Below are positions 12,036 to 24,178 of a stretch of 64,000 bases of DNA, piece after piece (positions within the stretch are counted from its first letter, which is position 1; each line of letters opens with the position of its first letter). This DNA comes from Stomorhina lunata (taxonomy: Eukaryota > Arthropoda > Insecta > Diptera > Rhiniidae): positions 82,101,863 through 82,165,862 of the forward strand of contig OW121743.1 of NCBI GenBank assembly GCA_933228675.1, read 5' to 3'. The notes under the pieces are model-generated. The model had not been told where the DNA came from and did not search any database. It saw only the letters and a program-made list of their open reading frames with translations. The position numbers were made by a program, and so were the translations under genes.

Positions 12036-12985
12036 ATGCTAGTAACTAAATTTTACTGGCCATTATTAAATTAAATTGAAAATTTACTTCCCCCCTTTAG
12101 ATTGTCTGATTGTTTGCATAAAAATGTGCATAAAAAGGGAAAATATGAAAATTTGCCAAATTGGATAAATAAAAAGTTAGTAAGAATTCTAAATGAGTGA
12201 TAAAAAATCTTTTAAAATAAACTTTAAAGAGTTACAGAAGAGGAGAAAACATTTATCTTACGTTCTGACCATCAAAGTTTTCAATACCCAATGCTTTCAA
12301 CCATCATATTCCCCTAATGTTACACTACTCCCCTTAAATACCCAAAAAAAAATTTACTTCAAAATATTACACGTGCAACAAAAATATTTTGAAATACTCT
12401 TGTTAGTATGAAAATATTTTGAAAATAATCAACATAACAGAAAAACAAAAAATGAAATAAACTCGAAAAAACCTTCGAGCCAACGAAGCGCATTTGGATT
12501 TGAACAAAATAAATTTGCATTTTAATAGAAATCTTTTTGATTAGAATATAAACGTAAGAACAAAAAAATTATATTTTTTTATTAGAAAAAGTAATAGATA
12601 GATTGAAGTAAGTATGTTCGTTGTTGTATTTACTTAAAATTGAACAAAAGGTATTGTATTATTTTTCTTAACAATATGATTTTTTTGAACGCAAGAAGTT
12701 GTAATAGTAAAAAGTAATGGATTGCATTGTATTTGAAAGTTTATTTAAATTTTTAATTTGGCGTTGGCTATAAAAACTAGTTGCTTTAGAATTATGGTGG
12801 AAGAACATAATAAAACGGTATTTATATAAACATTAAAATCCCTTATATAGCAACATTTACCTTTGAAAGACAACATGACGATTAAGACTTACTATATATA
12901 AATTTAGAGAAAATTATATAAGTTAAGTCTGATATAAACATAGACAATTTTTGAATAATTTATAGATTTTACTTTTTTACACACT
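12036..12985. other. Unique non-coding DNA between arrays A and B
   Basis: AT-rich single-copy DNA with no supported gene. The plus-strand frame at 12,193-12,411 has no recognisable domain. Confidence 0.5.
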
Positions 12986-12989
12986 TTCC

Positions 12990-14990
12990 TATCAAAATAG
13001 AAAATTTTTGAAAAATTTCCTATAAAAATAGAAAATTTTTGAAAAATTTCCTATAAAAATAGAAAATTTTTGAAAAATTTCCTATAAAAATAGAAAATTT
13101 TTGAAAAATTTCCTATAAAAATAGAAAATTTTTGAAAAATTTCCTATAAAAATAGAAAATTTTTGAAAAATTTACTATAAAAATAGAAAATTTTTGAAAA
13201 ATTTCCTATAAAAATAGAAAATTTTTGAAAAATTTCCTATAAAAATAGAAAATTTTTGAAAAATTTCCTATAAAAATAGAAAATTTTTGAAAAATTTCCT
13301 ATAAAAATAGAAAATTTTTGAAAAATTTCTTATAAAAATAGAAAATTTTTGAAAAATTTCCTATAAAAATAGAAAAATTTTGAAAAATTTCCTATAAAAA
13401 TAGAAAATTTTTGAAAAATTTCCTAAAAAAATAGAAAATTTTTGAAAAATTTCCTACAAAAATAGAAAATTTTTGAAAAATTTCCTATAAAAATAGGAAA
13501 TTTTTGAAAAATTTTTGAAAAATTTCCTATAAAAATAGAAAATTTTTGAAAAATTTCCTATAAAAATAGAAAATTTCTGAAAAATTTCCTATAAAAATAG
13601 AAAAATTTCTTATAAAAATAGAAAATTTTTGAAAAATTTCCTATAAAAATAGAAAAATTTTGAAAAATTTCCTATAAAAATAGAAAATTTTTGAAAAATT
13701 TCCTAAAAAAATAGAAAATTTTTGAAAAATTTCCTACAAAAATAGAAAATTTTTGAAAAATTTCCTATAAAAATAGGAAATTTTTGAAAAATTTCCTATA
13801 AAAATAGGAAATTTTTGAAAAATTTCCTATAAAAATAGGAAATTTTTGAAAAATTTCCTATAAAAATAGAAAATTTTTGAAAAATTTCCTATAAAAATAG
13901 AAAATTTTTGAAAAATTTCCTATAAGAATAGAAAATTTTTGAAAAATTTCCTATAAAAATAGAAAATTTTTGAAAAATTTCCTATAAAAATAGAAAATTT
14001 TTGAAAAGTTTCCTATAAAAATAGAAAATTTTTGAAAAATTTCCTATAAAAATAGAAAATTTTTGAAAAATTTCCTATAAAAATAGAAAATTTTTGAAAA
14101 ATTTCTTATAAAAATAGAAAATTTTTTAAAAATTTCCTATAAAAATAGAAAAATTTTGAAAAATTTCCTATAAAAATAGAAAATTTTTGAAAAATTTCCT
14201 AAAAAAATAGAAAATTTTTGAAAAATTTCCTACAAAAATAGAAAATTTTTGAAAAATTTCCTATAAAAATAGGAAATTTTTGAAAAATTTCCTATAAAAA
14301 TAGGAAATTTTTGAAAAATTTCCTATAAAAATAGAAAATTTTTGAAAAATTTCCTATAAAAATAGAAAATTTTTGAAAAATTTCCTATAAAAATAGAAAA
14401 TTTTTGAAAAATTTCCTATAAAAATAGAAAATTTTTGAAAAATTTCCTAAAAAAATAGAAAATTTTGAAAAATTTCTTATAAAAATAGAAAATTTTTGAA
14501 AAATTAGCAATAAAAATAGAAAATTTTTGAAAAATTAGCAATAAAAATAGAAAAATTTTGAAAAATTTCCTATAAAAATAGAAAATTTTTGAAAAATTTC
14601 CTATAAAAATAGAAAATTTTTGAAAAATTTAATATAAAAATAGAAAATTTTTGAAAAATTTCCTATAAAAATAGAAAACTTTTGAAAAATTTCCTATAAA
14701 AATAGAAAATTTTTGAAAAATTTCCTATAAAAATAGAAAATTTTTGAAAAATTTGTTTCATATAAAAATAGAAAATTTTTGAAAAATTTCTTATAAAAAT
14801 AGAAAATTTTTGCCAAATTTCCTATAAAAATAGAAAATTTTTGCCAAATTTCCTATAAAAATAGAAAATTTTTGAAAAATTTCCTATAAAAATAGAAAAT
14901 TTTTGCAAAATTTCCTATAAAACTAGAAAATTTTTGAAAAATTTTCTATAAAAATAAAACATTTTTCAAAAATTTCCTATAAAAATTAAA
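12990..14990 (+). repeat. Array B, forward block: 31-bp minisatellite
   Basis: About 64 copies. The unit is CTATAAAAATAG followed by AAAATTTTTGAAAAATTTC (marks at 13020, 13051 and so on). Homogenised, with a multi-unit higher-order pattern: a series of variant units (CTTATAAAA, then GAAAAATTTTG, CCTAAAAAAA, CCTACAAAA, ATAGGAAA) occurs three times, starting near 13,329, 13,609 and 14,105. Confidence 0.95.
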
Positions 14991-15881
14991 AAAAAATTTC
15001 TTTGAAAAAAAGGAAATTTTTAAAAACTCCTTTAATTTTAGTTTATAGAAATAAACAGAAAGATAGGCAATGAACTAATTTTCTACAAATTGCTTTAACA
15101 TTCTTGATGAGATTCTAGAACTGAAATGATTTTTATTTTAATTTCAAACACAAGATACATTCTAAAACTGTATGTTTAACTCAGCTATCAACATGTTTAG
15201 CAACAAAACAACTTAACGAAGCAACATGTATAAATTATAGCAACATGTTTAGTTTTACTCTAATAAGAGCTTACTCTTGCTAAGTGCTTTAAAAATTAAA
15301 GCTACTCTTATTAAAACCAAACAAAAGTCACGTGCTGTTCTAAGCTCTTAAACTTATTTAAATGTTTATTTTGAAGCTCTCAGTTTCTCTCTTTTAAAAA
15401 CTTACTAGCTCTTTATTACTGTCGGCGAGTAGTGGATTATAAATTTTAAAGCGCATGACTGCTAGACAAACCTGAGACTAACTTTATTATGTTCAAAGCT
15501 TTTCTTTCGGCTGTTTCGTTTTTCTCTGTTCATCTTTATCTATTGTTATTCTGGTTTTTGTTGTTTGACAAATGTCAAAAGTCATTAGCGAAAGAGAGGA
15601 AAAGGGAGACATAAAGAGAATATGGAAATGAAATGTTTAGATTTGTTTTTTTTAATGTTTTGTTTTGACAGTTTCAGCTAAAAACAGCTGTCATTTGAGC
15701 ACGCTAAAAATAAATTAACAACTTGCGGATTTAGTTAAAAATTGTTATTGTAAATAATTATTGAGACGTGAAATCGATAAATCAAAAATACTCAATATTA
15801 AATTAAATGAAAAAAACCCGTTTTGTTGTTTACAAAAATATAATTAAGGAATTTCCCAAAATCAAAATCATCATCATTATC
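14991..15881. other. Single-copy island between inverted array B blocks (left part)
   Basis: Unique DNA that becomes less AT-rich toward the right. TGACAG at about 15,666 and CTGTCA at about 15,689 form a short inverted repeat around a CAGCTG E-box core. No coding frame is supported. Confidence 0.45.
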
Positions 15882-15908
15882 AGTAAAGACGTCAAAATCA
15901 AGCAAAAC
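15880..15908 (+). promoter_or_regulatory. Candidate Inr plus partial MTE-like core promoter
   Basis: TCAGTA with A at 15882 as +1, followed at +18 to +27 by CAAGCAAAAC, matching 7 of 12 positions of the MTE consensus (CSARCSSAACGS) across +18 to +29. No DPE at +28. Weaker than the promoter at 42,763 and offered only because a splice donor follows. Confidence 0.25.
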
Positions 15909-16019
15909 AAAGCGAGACGCATTTTACAAGAGAGTAAAATAATGTAATTGATATGTGTTTTTTTTTATACAAAAAAATTTAAAAAAAGTAAAAAAATCCC
16001 GATTTGGCCACCAAAACAT
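15882..16019 (+). other. Candidate 5' non-coding exon
   Basis: From the candidate Inr to a consensus-type splice donor GTGAGT at 16,020-16,025. The stretch has no long frame. If the CAG acceptor at 20,326 is used, the intron would be 4.3 kb and would contain the whole reverse array B. All of this is inference from motifs. Confidence 0.25.
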
Positions 16020-16261
16020 GTGAGTAAGTGCATCCGTCCTTCCGCTTAAACGGTCTTTCCGCGTCCGACCAAGTGAGTGAATGCTTTTGTGTAAAAATTA
16101 TGAAACAATTTCAAGTTTTTGGCAAAGAAGCGTTTCTTTATGATTGTCTTTGTTGCTGTTGTTTGAGCAGCTTTTGTTTATAAACATTTTAGTTTTGTTG
16201 TTGTATTTATATATACTTAAAATGTTGTTGATATTCAAAGTCGTGTAAAACACTGGGCAAC

Positions 16262-19200
16262 TCAGATATTTTTTCAAAAATTTTATATTTTTATAGGATA
16301 TTTTTGAAAAGTTTCTAATTTTATAGGAAATTTTTGAAAAATTTAGTATTTTTATAGGAAATTAAAAAAAACAATATTTTTATAGGAAATTTTTCAAAAT
16401 TTTTTTATTTTTAGAGGAAATTTTTCAAAAATTTCTTATTTCTATGAGAAATTTTTCAAAAATTTCCGATTTATATAAGAAATTTTTCAAAAATTTCCTA
16501 TTTATATAGCAAACTTTTAAAAAATTTACTATTTTTATAGGACATTTTGTCAAAAATTTCCAGTTTTTATAGAAATTTTTTCAAACGTGTCCTATTTTTA
16601 TAGGAAATTTTTCAAAAATTTCCTACTTGTATAAAAAATTTTTCAAAAATTTCCCTTTTGTATAGGAAACTTTTCAAAAATTTTCTATATTTATAGGAAA
16701 TTTTTCAAAAATTTATTGTTTTTATAGGAAATTTTTCAAAAATTGCTTATTTTTATAGGAAATTTTTCAAAAATTTCTTATTTTTATAGGAAATTTTTCA
16801 AAAATTTCTTATTTTTATAGGAAATTTTTCAAAAATTTCTTATTTTTATAGGAAATTTTTCAAAAATTTCTTATTTTTATAGGAAATTTTTCAAAAATTT
16901 CTTATTTTTATAGGAAATTTTTCAAAAATTTCTTATTTTTATAGGAAATTTTTCAAAAATTTCTTATTTTTATAGGAAATTTTTCAAAAATTTCTTATTT
17001 TTATAGGAAATTTTTCAAAAATTTCTTATTTTTATAGGAAATTTTTCAAAAATTTCTTATTTTTATAGGAAATTTTTCAAAAATTTCTTATTTTTATAGG
17101 AAATTTTTCAAAAATTTCTTATTTTTATAGGAAATTTTTCAAAAATTTCTTATTTTTATAGGAAATTTTTCAAAAATTTCTTATTTTTATAGGAAATTTT
17201 TCAAAAATTTCTTATTTTTATAGGAAATTTTTCAAAAATTTCTTATTTTTATAGGAAATTTTTCAAAAATTTCTTATTTTTATAGGAAATTTTTCAAAAA
17301 TTTCTTATTTTTATAGGAAATTTTTCAAAAATTTCTTATTTTTATAGGAAATTTTTCAAAAATTTCTTATTTTTATAGGAAATTTTTCAAAAATTTCTTA
17401 TTTTTATAGGAAATTTTTCAAAAATTTCTTATTTTTATAGGAAATTTTTCAAAAATTTCTTATTTTTATAGGAAATTTTTCAAAAATTTCTTATTTTTAT
17501 AGGAAATTTTTCAAAAATTTCTTATTTTTATAGGAAATTTTTCAAAAATTTCTTATTTTTATAGGAAATTTTTCAAAAATTTCTTATTTTTATAGGAAAT
17601 TTTTCAAAAATTTCTTATTTTTATAGGAAATTTTTCAAAAATTTCTTATTTTTATAGAAAACTTCTTTTTTTTAAAGGAAATTTTTCAAAAATTTCTTAT
17701 TTTTATTGGAAACTTTTCAAAAATTTCTTATTTTTGTAGGAAATTTTTCAAAAATTTCTTATTTTTATAGGAACTTTTAAAAAATTTCTTATTTTTATAG
17801 GAAATTTTTCAAAAATTTCCTATTTTTATAAAAAAATTTTCAAAAATTTCCTATTTTTATAGGAAAGTTTTCAAAAATTTCCTATTTTATAGGAAATTTT
17901 TAAAAAATTTTCTATTTTTATAAGAAATTTTTCAAAAATTTTCTATTTTTATAGGAAATTTTTCAAAAATTTCTTATTTTTATAGGAAATTTTTCAAAAA
18001 TTTCCTATTTTTATAAAAAAATTTTCAAAAATTTCCTATTTTTATAGGAAATTTTTCAAAATTTTTCTATTTTTATAGGAAATTTTTAAAAAATTTTCTA
18101 TTTTTATAAGAAATTTTTCAAAAATTTTCTATTTTTATAGGAAATTTTTCAAAAATTTTCTATTTTTATAGGAAATTTTTCAAAAATTTTCTATTTTTAT
18201 AGGAAACTTTTCAAAAATTTTCTATTTTTATAGGAAATTTTTCAAAAATTTTCTATTTTTATAGGAAATTTTTCAAAAATTTTCTATTCTTATAGGAAAT
18301 TTTTCAAAAATTTTCTATTTTTATAGGAAATTTTTCAAAAATTTTCTATTTTTATAGGAAATTTTTCAAAAATTTCCTATTTTTATAGGAAATTTTTCAA
18401 AAATTTCCTATTTTTATAGGAAATTTTTCAAAAATTTCCTATTTTTATAGGAAATTTTTCAAAAATTTTCTATTTTTGTAGGAAATTTTTCAAAAATTTT
18501 CTATTTTTTTAGGAAATTTTTCAAAAATTTTCTATTTTTATAGGAAATTTTTCAAAATTTTTCTATTTTTATAGGAAATTTTTCAAAAATTTTCTATTTT
18601 TATAAGAAATTTTTCTATTTTTATAGGAAATTTTTCAGAAATTTTCTATTTTTATAGGAAATTTTTCAAAAATTTTCTATTTTTATAGGAAATTTTTCAA
18701 AAATTTTCTATTTTTATAGGAAATTTTTCAAAAATTTTCTATTTTTATAGGAAATTTTTCAAAAATTTTCTATTTTTATAGGAAATTTTTCAAAAATTTT
18801 CTATTTTTATAGGAAATTTTTCAAAAATTTTCTATTTTTATAGGAAATTTTTCAAAAATTTTCTATTTTTATAGGAAATTTTTCAAAAATTTCCTACTTT
18901 ATAGGAAAAATAGGAAATTTTTCAAAAAAAATTTATGAAATTTTTCAAAAATTTCCTATTTTTATAGAAAAATTTTCAAAAATTTCCTATTTTTATAGGA
19001 AAGTTTTCAAAAATTTCCTATTTTATAGGAAATTTTTCAAAAATTTCCTACTTTTTAGGAAAAATAGGAAATTTTTCAAAAAAATTTCCTATTTTTATAG
19101 GAAATTTTTCAAAAATTTCCTATTTTTATGGGAAATTTTTCAAAAATTTCCTATTTTTATAGAAAATTTTTCAAAAATTTTCTATTTTTATAGGAATTTT

Positions 19201-20285
19201 TTCAAAAATTTCCTATTTTTATAGGATATTTTTCAAAAATTTCCTATTCTTATAGGAAATTTTTCAAAAATTTCCTATTTTTATAGAAAATTTTTCAAAA
19301 ATTTCCTATTTTTATAGGAAATTTTTCAAAAATTTCCTATTTTTATAGGAAATTTTTCAAAAATTTCCTATTTTTATAGGAAATTTTTCAAAAATTTCCT
19401 ATTTTTATAGGAAATTTTTCAAAAATTTCCTATTTTTATAGGAAATTTTTCAAAAATTTCCTATTTTTATAGGAAATTTTTCAAAAATTTCCTATTTTTA
19501 TAGGAAATTTTTCAAAAATTTCCTATTTTTATGGAAAATTTTAAAAAAAGTTCTTTTTCTTATAGGAAATTTTTTAAAAATTTCTTATTTTTATAAAAAA
19601 TTTTTCAAAATTTTCTGCTTTTTATAGGAAATTTTTCAAAGATTTGTTATTTTTATAGAAAATTTTAAAAATTTTTATTTTTATAGGAAATTTTTCAAAA
19701 ATTTCTTATTTTTATAGGAAAATTTTCAAAATTTTTGTTAATAGGATATTTTTCAAAAAATTCTTATTATATAGAAAATTTTAAAAAATTTCTTATTTTT
19801 ATGGGAAACTGTTCTTATTATTATAGGAAATTTTTCAAAAATTTCTTATTGTTACAGCGAATTTTTCAAAAATTTCTTATTTTTATAGGAAATTTTTCAA
19901 AAATTTCCTATTTTTATATAACAATTTTCAAAAATTTAGTATTTTGATATGAAATTGTTCAAAAACTTCTTATTTTTAAAGGAAATTTTTCAAAAATTTT
20001 TATATTATATTTTTCAAAAATTTCTTATTTTTATAGCAAAATCTTTAAAAATTTCTTAATTTTATAGAAATTTTTTCAAAAATTTCTTATTTTTATAGCA
20101 AATTTTTATAAAATTTCTTATTTTTAAAAGAAATTTATCAAAAATTTCTTATTTTTATAAGAAATTTTTATAAAAGTTCTTATTTTTATAGGAAGCTGTT
20201 CAAAAATTTCTTATTTTTATAGGAAACTCTTCAAAAATTTCTTATTTTTATAGGAAATTTTTAAAAAATTTCTATAGGAAGTTTT
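16262..20285 (-). repeat. Array B, reverse block: 31-bp minisatellite
   Basis: About 130 copies reading CTATTTTTATAGG then AAATTTTTCAAAAATTTC, the reverse complement of the 13.0-15.0 kb array. The unit holds the 19-bp odd palindrome GAAATTTTTCAAAAATTTC. Between about 16,770 and 17,650 roughly 28 consecutive units look identical; further right the TTTCTTAT, TTTTCTAT and TTTCCTAT variants form separate blocks, and both ends are decayed. Confidence 0.95.
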
Positions 20286-20326
20286 GGCTGCTTTGTGCAT
20301 TCCGGATTTTTTTTTTTGTTGCTCAG

Positions 20327-20627
20327 TGTTAAATTTGCTGCTCATATGTTTTTAGTGTAACGACAACTAAATAAAATAAAAAACTTCCTGCTTTCGTGTT
20401 TTAATATAAAAAAGAAGAAATAACTGGTTTAAATAAAAATTATAAAAAATCGTAATCAAATCATACAGATGGACACAAAAAGCCATTGGCTGATGCTCTT
20501 GGTACTACTTATTTCTAGTTGTTTTTATTAATTGCAAAACTAATCGAAGGGTGTTAGGTATACTAAATCTGGCGAAGTGTTAGTAACATATGGGGTACAT
20601 TGATAGAGGAAAATAATAAAAAAAATG
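20327..20627 (+). other. Candidate 5' exon ending in ATG at a splice donor
   Basis: Left edge: a T-rich tract and TTGCTCAG at 20,319-20,326, a strong 3' splice site. Right edge: AAAAATG directly followed by GTAAGT at 20,628-20,633, a perfect 5' splice site. The final ATG (20,625-20,627) could therefore be the first and only codon of this exon (phase 0). An upstream 20-codon frame lies inside. Coding exons that would follow are not visible in the window. Confidence 0.3.
20469..20531 (+). CDS. 20-codon frame resembling a signal peptide (possible uORF)
   Basis: Seen: ATG in a fair context (ATACAGATGG) encoding MDTKSHWLMLLVLLISSCFY and a TAA. The peptide has a short polar start and a long Leu/Val/Ile core, as in a secretion signal or a tiny membrane peptide. 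It lies inside the candidate exon 20,327-20,627, 94 nt upstream of the terminal ATG. Either it is an upstream frame that tempers translation, or it is the start of a secreted protein whose exon ends at an unrecognised donor before the stop. GT dinucleotides exist before the stop, but none fits the donor consensus well. Chance is not excluded. Confidence 0.25.
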   Translation: MDTKSHWLMLLVLLISSCFY

Positions 20628-20633
20628 GTAAGT

Positions 20634-21335
20634 TTGAAGAAATGTATTCAAATTGACTAATTTCAGAAGTAAAATTTTCTTCGAGATTTTTTGGAAGTTT
20701 GTCTTATTTAATGAATATTTAGGTTTAATTTAAATGCCTTAAAATCTTCTAGGAAGTTTTAGAGAATTGATGGTCTTGCAATCATTTATTTAAATAAATT
20801 TTTGTTCTGTCATGAATTTTTCAATATTGAGATCTTTCTTACTCAAACAGTGCTTAATATTTGTTAGTTTTTTCTTTTGATTCTTCTTTTCTTATGTCTG
20901 ATACTTTCGGCATCTTAAATTAATTATAACTTGTGTTCAAAATGTAGCACCATAAACTTAAGTTTAGCAATACTAATTAAAAAACACTTTATTATTGATG
21001 GGTTAAAGAAAGCGAATGGACTTAAAAATAGTCATTTAATAAAAAATCTGGTTTGAAAGTGTTTCTTTATTTCTTTTTTTGCTTAAATGAAATTCTCTTT
21101 TTTGCGATTGTAAACTAAAAATTAATTTAACTCACCTACAGTCAGTAGTAACAAGAACAATTTGGCATGCCATATTTAATGCACAGTGGCTTCGAGAGAA
21201 CAATTTTTGGAAATAATTCCATTATTAGTATTAGTTATACAAACATTTAACAGCGGTTATTAAAATAACTAACAATTCTGTATTGTATAATTCAAAAAAA
21301 AGGTTGGAGGTGACAACCAGTTCCTCAATTTAAAT
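20634..21335. other. Non-coding DNA, nothing recognised
   Basis: AT-rich unique sequence between the candidate exon and the next transposable element. Confidence 0.5.
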
Positions 21336-21339
21336 TTCA

Positions 21340-22673
21340 GTACCTGGTTGACCGAGCCTTGCTCGGAGCATTATGATAAGCATTTTGAGGCAAATTTTAA
21401 AGTTTTTATATATTTTATTTTATAAAGTACTAAAATAAATTAAGGGGAAATACATTGTACAAATATTCAGTTAATTTTGAATTATTTTATTTATTTTGTC
21501 CGACCAACACATAGTTTGCATAGTTTAAAGTTTAACTCATTTTAATAATTTTGGAAATTGGTCATACCAACACAAACCTCCGTCGACTAATGCGCAACAA
21601 TTTTGGTAAAGATTTTAGTCTGATCAAATGCACAGTTTACGATTTAATTCACTTTGAGTAATTTTCTGTGGCTCCACCTGTAAAAATTGCTTCATACCAA
21701 CTTAGAAACCTTCGGCGGCTCATGTGCAACAACTTTGCTAAAGATTGTAGCATGATTAAATGTACAGCTTACGATTAAATTGACTTTGAGTAAGTTTCAG
21801 TGGCGCCACCTATCGAAATTTCTTCATACCAACTAAGAAGCCTTCGTCGGCTCATGTGCAACAACTTTGCTAAAGATTGTAGCATGATTAAATGTACAGA
21901 TTACGATTTAATAATTTTTAGTAATTTTCAGTGGCGCCATCTGTCGGAAATTAGTCTTATCAACTTAATAACTTTCGCAGGTTTATTCGCAACATATTCG
22001 CTAAAGAACATAACGTGATCAAATTCACAGTTTGTTATTCTATAAATAACATACATACAGACAAACATTCATTTGTTTAAACGGTATAACATTACTATTT
22101 TTTCCCCTTTTTATCCCCTAATTTCAAAAACTTCCATATGCATATTTGGTACTTTTTTGGTACAAATTGAATTCGGTACATGTTATTAAAACGCAGTTAA
22201 CATAATGTTCCTATTCATATTACTTTTTGAGATGTTAAGTTATCATTTTATCCCCTTTTTACCCATTTTAGTACCAAAATCACAAAAGTACCAAATACGT
22301 GTTTAATTTTTCTTTCACATCTATTGATTGCAGTACAAAGTTTCTTTTTTATATTCTTTAGTTTAAAATATAAGAGTGGGTTAAAAAGGTACCAAAAAAA
22401 CTATTTTCACCCTTTTTTACCCCCTATCGGACATAGTTTCCAAAAAGTACCAAACACCTGTCCGCTTATTTTCATAGCTGTTCAAAACGTAATAAAAATT
22501 TTGTTTCTATACCTATTACTTTAGAAGATATATCGTTTTCGATTTTTTCTTCTAATTACCCGTTTTTACCCTCTTAGAGGCAAAGGTTCCAAAAGTCCCT
22601 TCTTCTTCGACCAATACATCAAAAAAGATACCGAATTTTATCAAAATCGTTAGAGCCGTTTTCGAGAAAGACC

Positions 22674-22705
<32 letters not shown>

Positions 22706-22735
22706 TATATACATACAATTATTGCTCGTTTAAGA
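21340..22735 (+). mobile_element. Dispersed DNA element with two internal tandem-repeat blocks (copy 1)
   Basis: Seen: at the left a hairpin CCGAGC-CTT-GCTCGG (21,352-21,366); then a 132-bp unit repeated about 4.5 times (GCAACA marks at 21,594, 21,726, 21,858, 21,989); then a roughly 150-bp unit repeated four times (marks CCCTTTTTACCC near 22,105, 22,252, 22,411, 22,557); then TCGAGAAAGACC, a (TA)n run and TTGCTCGTTTAAGA. The right 385 bp recur in inverted orientation at 63,617-64,000, which proves a dispersed repeat. No transposase frame; the 66- and 72-codon frames inside are chance. The subterminal hairpin and internal minisatellites resemble non-autonomous Helitron/Helentron-like elements of flies, but the class is not proven. 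Confidence 0.65.
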
Positions 22736-23516
22736 AAATAAGATAAAGTTCGATCTCTCTCTCTCCCTTAAAACATCAAAGAAAATCTTTCAAAGTGAAG
22801 CAAACAAATTTTTTGACCTCTAGATACTATTAACACTTTAAATCTCTATTCCTTTTCATAGGAATTCCGCTTTAAAGATTTCTCGTCATTATAACATCAA
22901 ATCAGTCATTCGTACTCTAATTATCAAATACTTTCAAACACTTAATGACATAAACTTCTATTCGCCAGTTGGTGACTATAATTTACAAAATAACATTCCA
23001 AAACAATAAGATCCAATTTCAAAGGACTTGCGCCAAAACAACAAAAAAAAAATATTTAATTCCAATTTATGCAAATTCGTTTGCTTTAGATATTTTGTTG
23101 CTAAAATACAAATTTATACAAATTAACGCTTATTGTGAAGAATTAAAATGTTTGGGAGAGACAATTCACTCTAATGTTAAAAATGTTTCTTTATAAAGGG
23201 AAAACAATAGCAACAAACAAACAACCAAATCGACCTAGTGAACTTTAACATTCAATTTCTAACCCCTTTTCCAGGTATAAATAATTTCTTGATAATCATT
23301 AATTTAAACAACAATTTAGGCCACACCACAGAATAACAAAAAGGGATAGAAATTAAACACCCACACTCACCCTTAGAATTGTTTGTATATGTATTTAGTA
23401 TCTAATTACCAGGATAATAGACGAATTTGAAGGTCCTTAACAGATATAGAGACTGGTCAAGACGTATTTTATGTAAGCGTGGGAATAAGTTTAGTATAAG
23501 TAACAGTCAACATTAA
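22736..23516. other. Non-coding DNA, nothing recognised
   Basis: The frame at 22,969-23,196 has no domain signal. CCCCTTTTCCAG at about 23,264-23,275 is acceptor-like, but no exon can be supported after it. Confidence 0.45.
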
Positions 23517-23900
23517 AACAATCCCATTGGACTAGAAGCACTGACGGAAGTGCAAAACGAAATCAACCATGACTGTTTATTCAATGGAATTTCAGACAGC
23601 CCACCAACAATACAAGAAATGAAGAATGCAATTAAAAGCCTTAAGCGCAACAAGGTCCCGGGCAATAACAATATCTCAGCGGAGATGCTTTTATGTGACG
23701 TTGAACTATCGGCGAGACCGTGGCACCCATTTGTGCGTAAAATATGGGAAGAAGAAACTCTGCCAACCTCCTGGAATGAAGGTATACTAGTCTAAATACC
23801 AAAAAAAAGTTACTCCAAAGACTGCAATAACTACAGGGGAATAACACTTTTTCCAATACCGAGCAAAATACTAAGTTGAGTGATATTGAATAGAACAACT
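23517..23900 (+). pseudogene. RT fragment: fingers region
   Basis: The frame open from 23,517 contains PPTIQEMKNAIKSLKRNKVP then a GNNNISAEML block, the LINE pattern in which a K-x-x-K-x-PG-x-D loop precedes the first palm strand, and later RKIWEEETLPTSWNEGILV. An in-frame TAA interrupts at about 23,793. Reading continues with the conserved block IPKKSYSKDCNNYRGITLF and a further stop before VILNR. Palm motif A, with the first catalytic aspartate, should follow and is absent: the reading jumps to sequence normally about 90-100 residues further on. This is consistent with a deletion near 23,890-23,910. Confidence 0.85.
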
Positions 23901-23904
23901 TTAT

Positions 23905-24178
23905 TCGGGCAATGTACGTGGACTTTAAATGCCGGGTTTTACATAAAGGTAAATTGTCTAATCCGTTCGAAGTTACTACTGGAGTAAGACAAGGATGTAT
24001 CTTGTCACCCATACTTTTTATCCTTGTCATCGAAAATATAATGCGCACGGCACTGAATGGTAGACGTGGTATCCAATGGACACACTTTAAACAACTCGAG
24101 CACTTGAAATATGCTGATGACGTATGCCTTCTAAGCCAAAGCCTAGGTCACCTTCAAGAAAACACTAGAAAGCACTAG
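23905..24178 (+). pseudogene. RT fragment: palm with YADD catalytic box
   Basis: Reads MYVDFKCRVLHKGKLSNPFE, then TGVRQGCILSPILF (LINE motif B), an IMRTALNGRRGIQW block and LKYADDVCLL, the catalytic YADD box at 24,110-24,121. It ends at a stop just after LQENTRKH, where a stretch of the family protein (the usual CASESVGL/TKVM-like region) is missing. With motif A lost the enzyme cannot be functional. Confidence 0.9.

Noticed and set aside
19735..19947. 70-codon frame rich in Phe, Tyr, Lys
   Set aside because: Lies wholly in array B; the composition simply reflects the 31-bp unit. The same holds for frames at 53,578-53,766, 53,898-54,107, 57,327-57,518 and 1,606-1,791.
5512..20285. CRISPR-like 29-31 bp direct repeats
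   Set aside because: The repeats are head-to-tail with no unique spacers, and the genome is clearly eukaryotic; these are minisatellites.
21800..22524. Frames of 72 and 66 codons
   Set aside because: They fall within the tandem-repeat blocks of the dispersed DNA element.
23641..24048. 135-codon minus-strand frame
   Set aside because: Antisense shadow of the LINE reverse transcriptase; so is the minus frame at 24,578-24,814.
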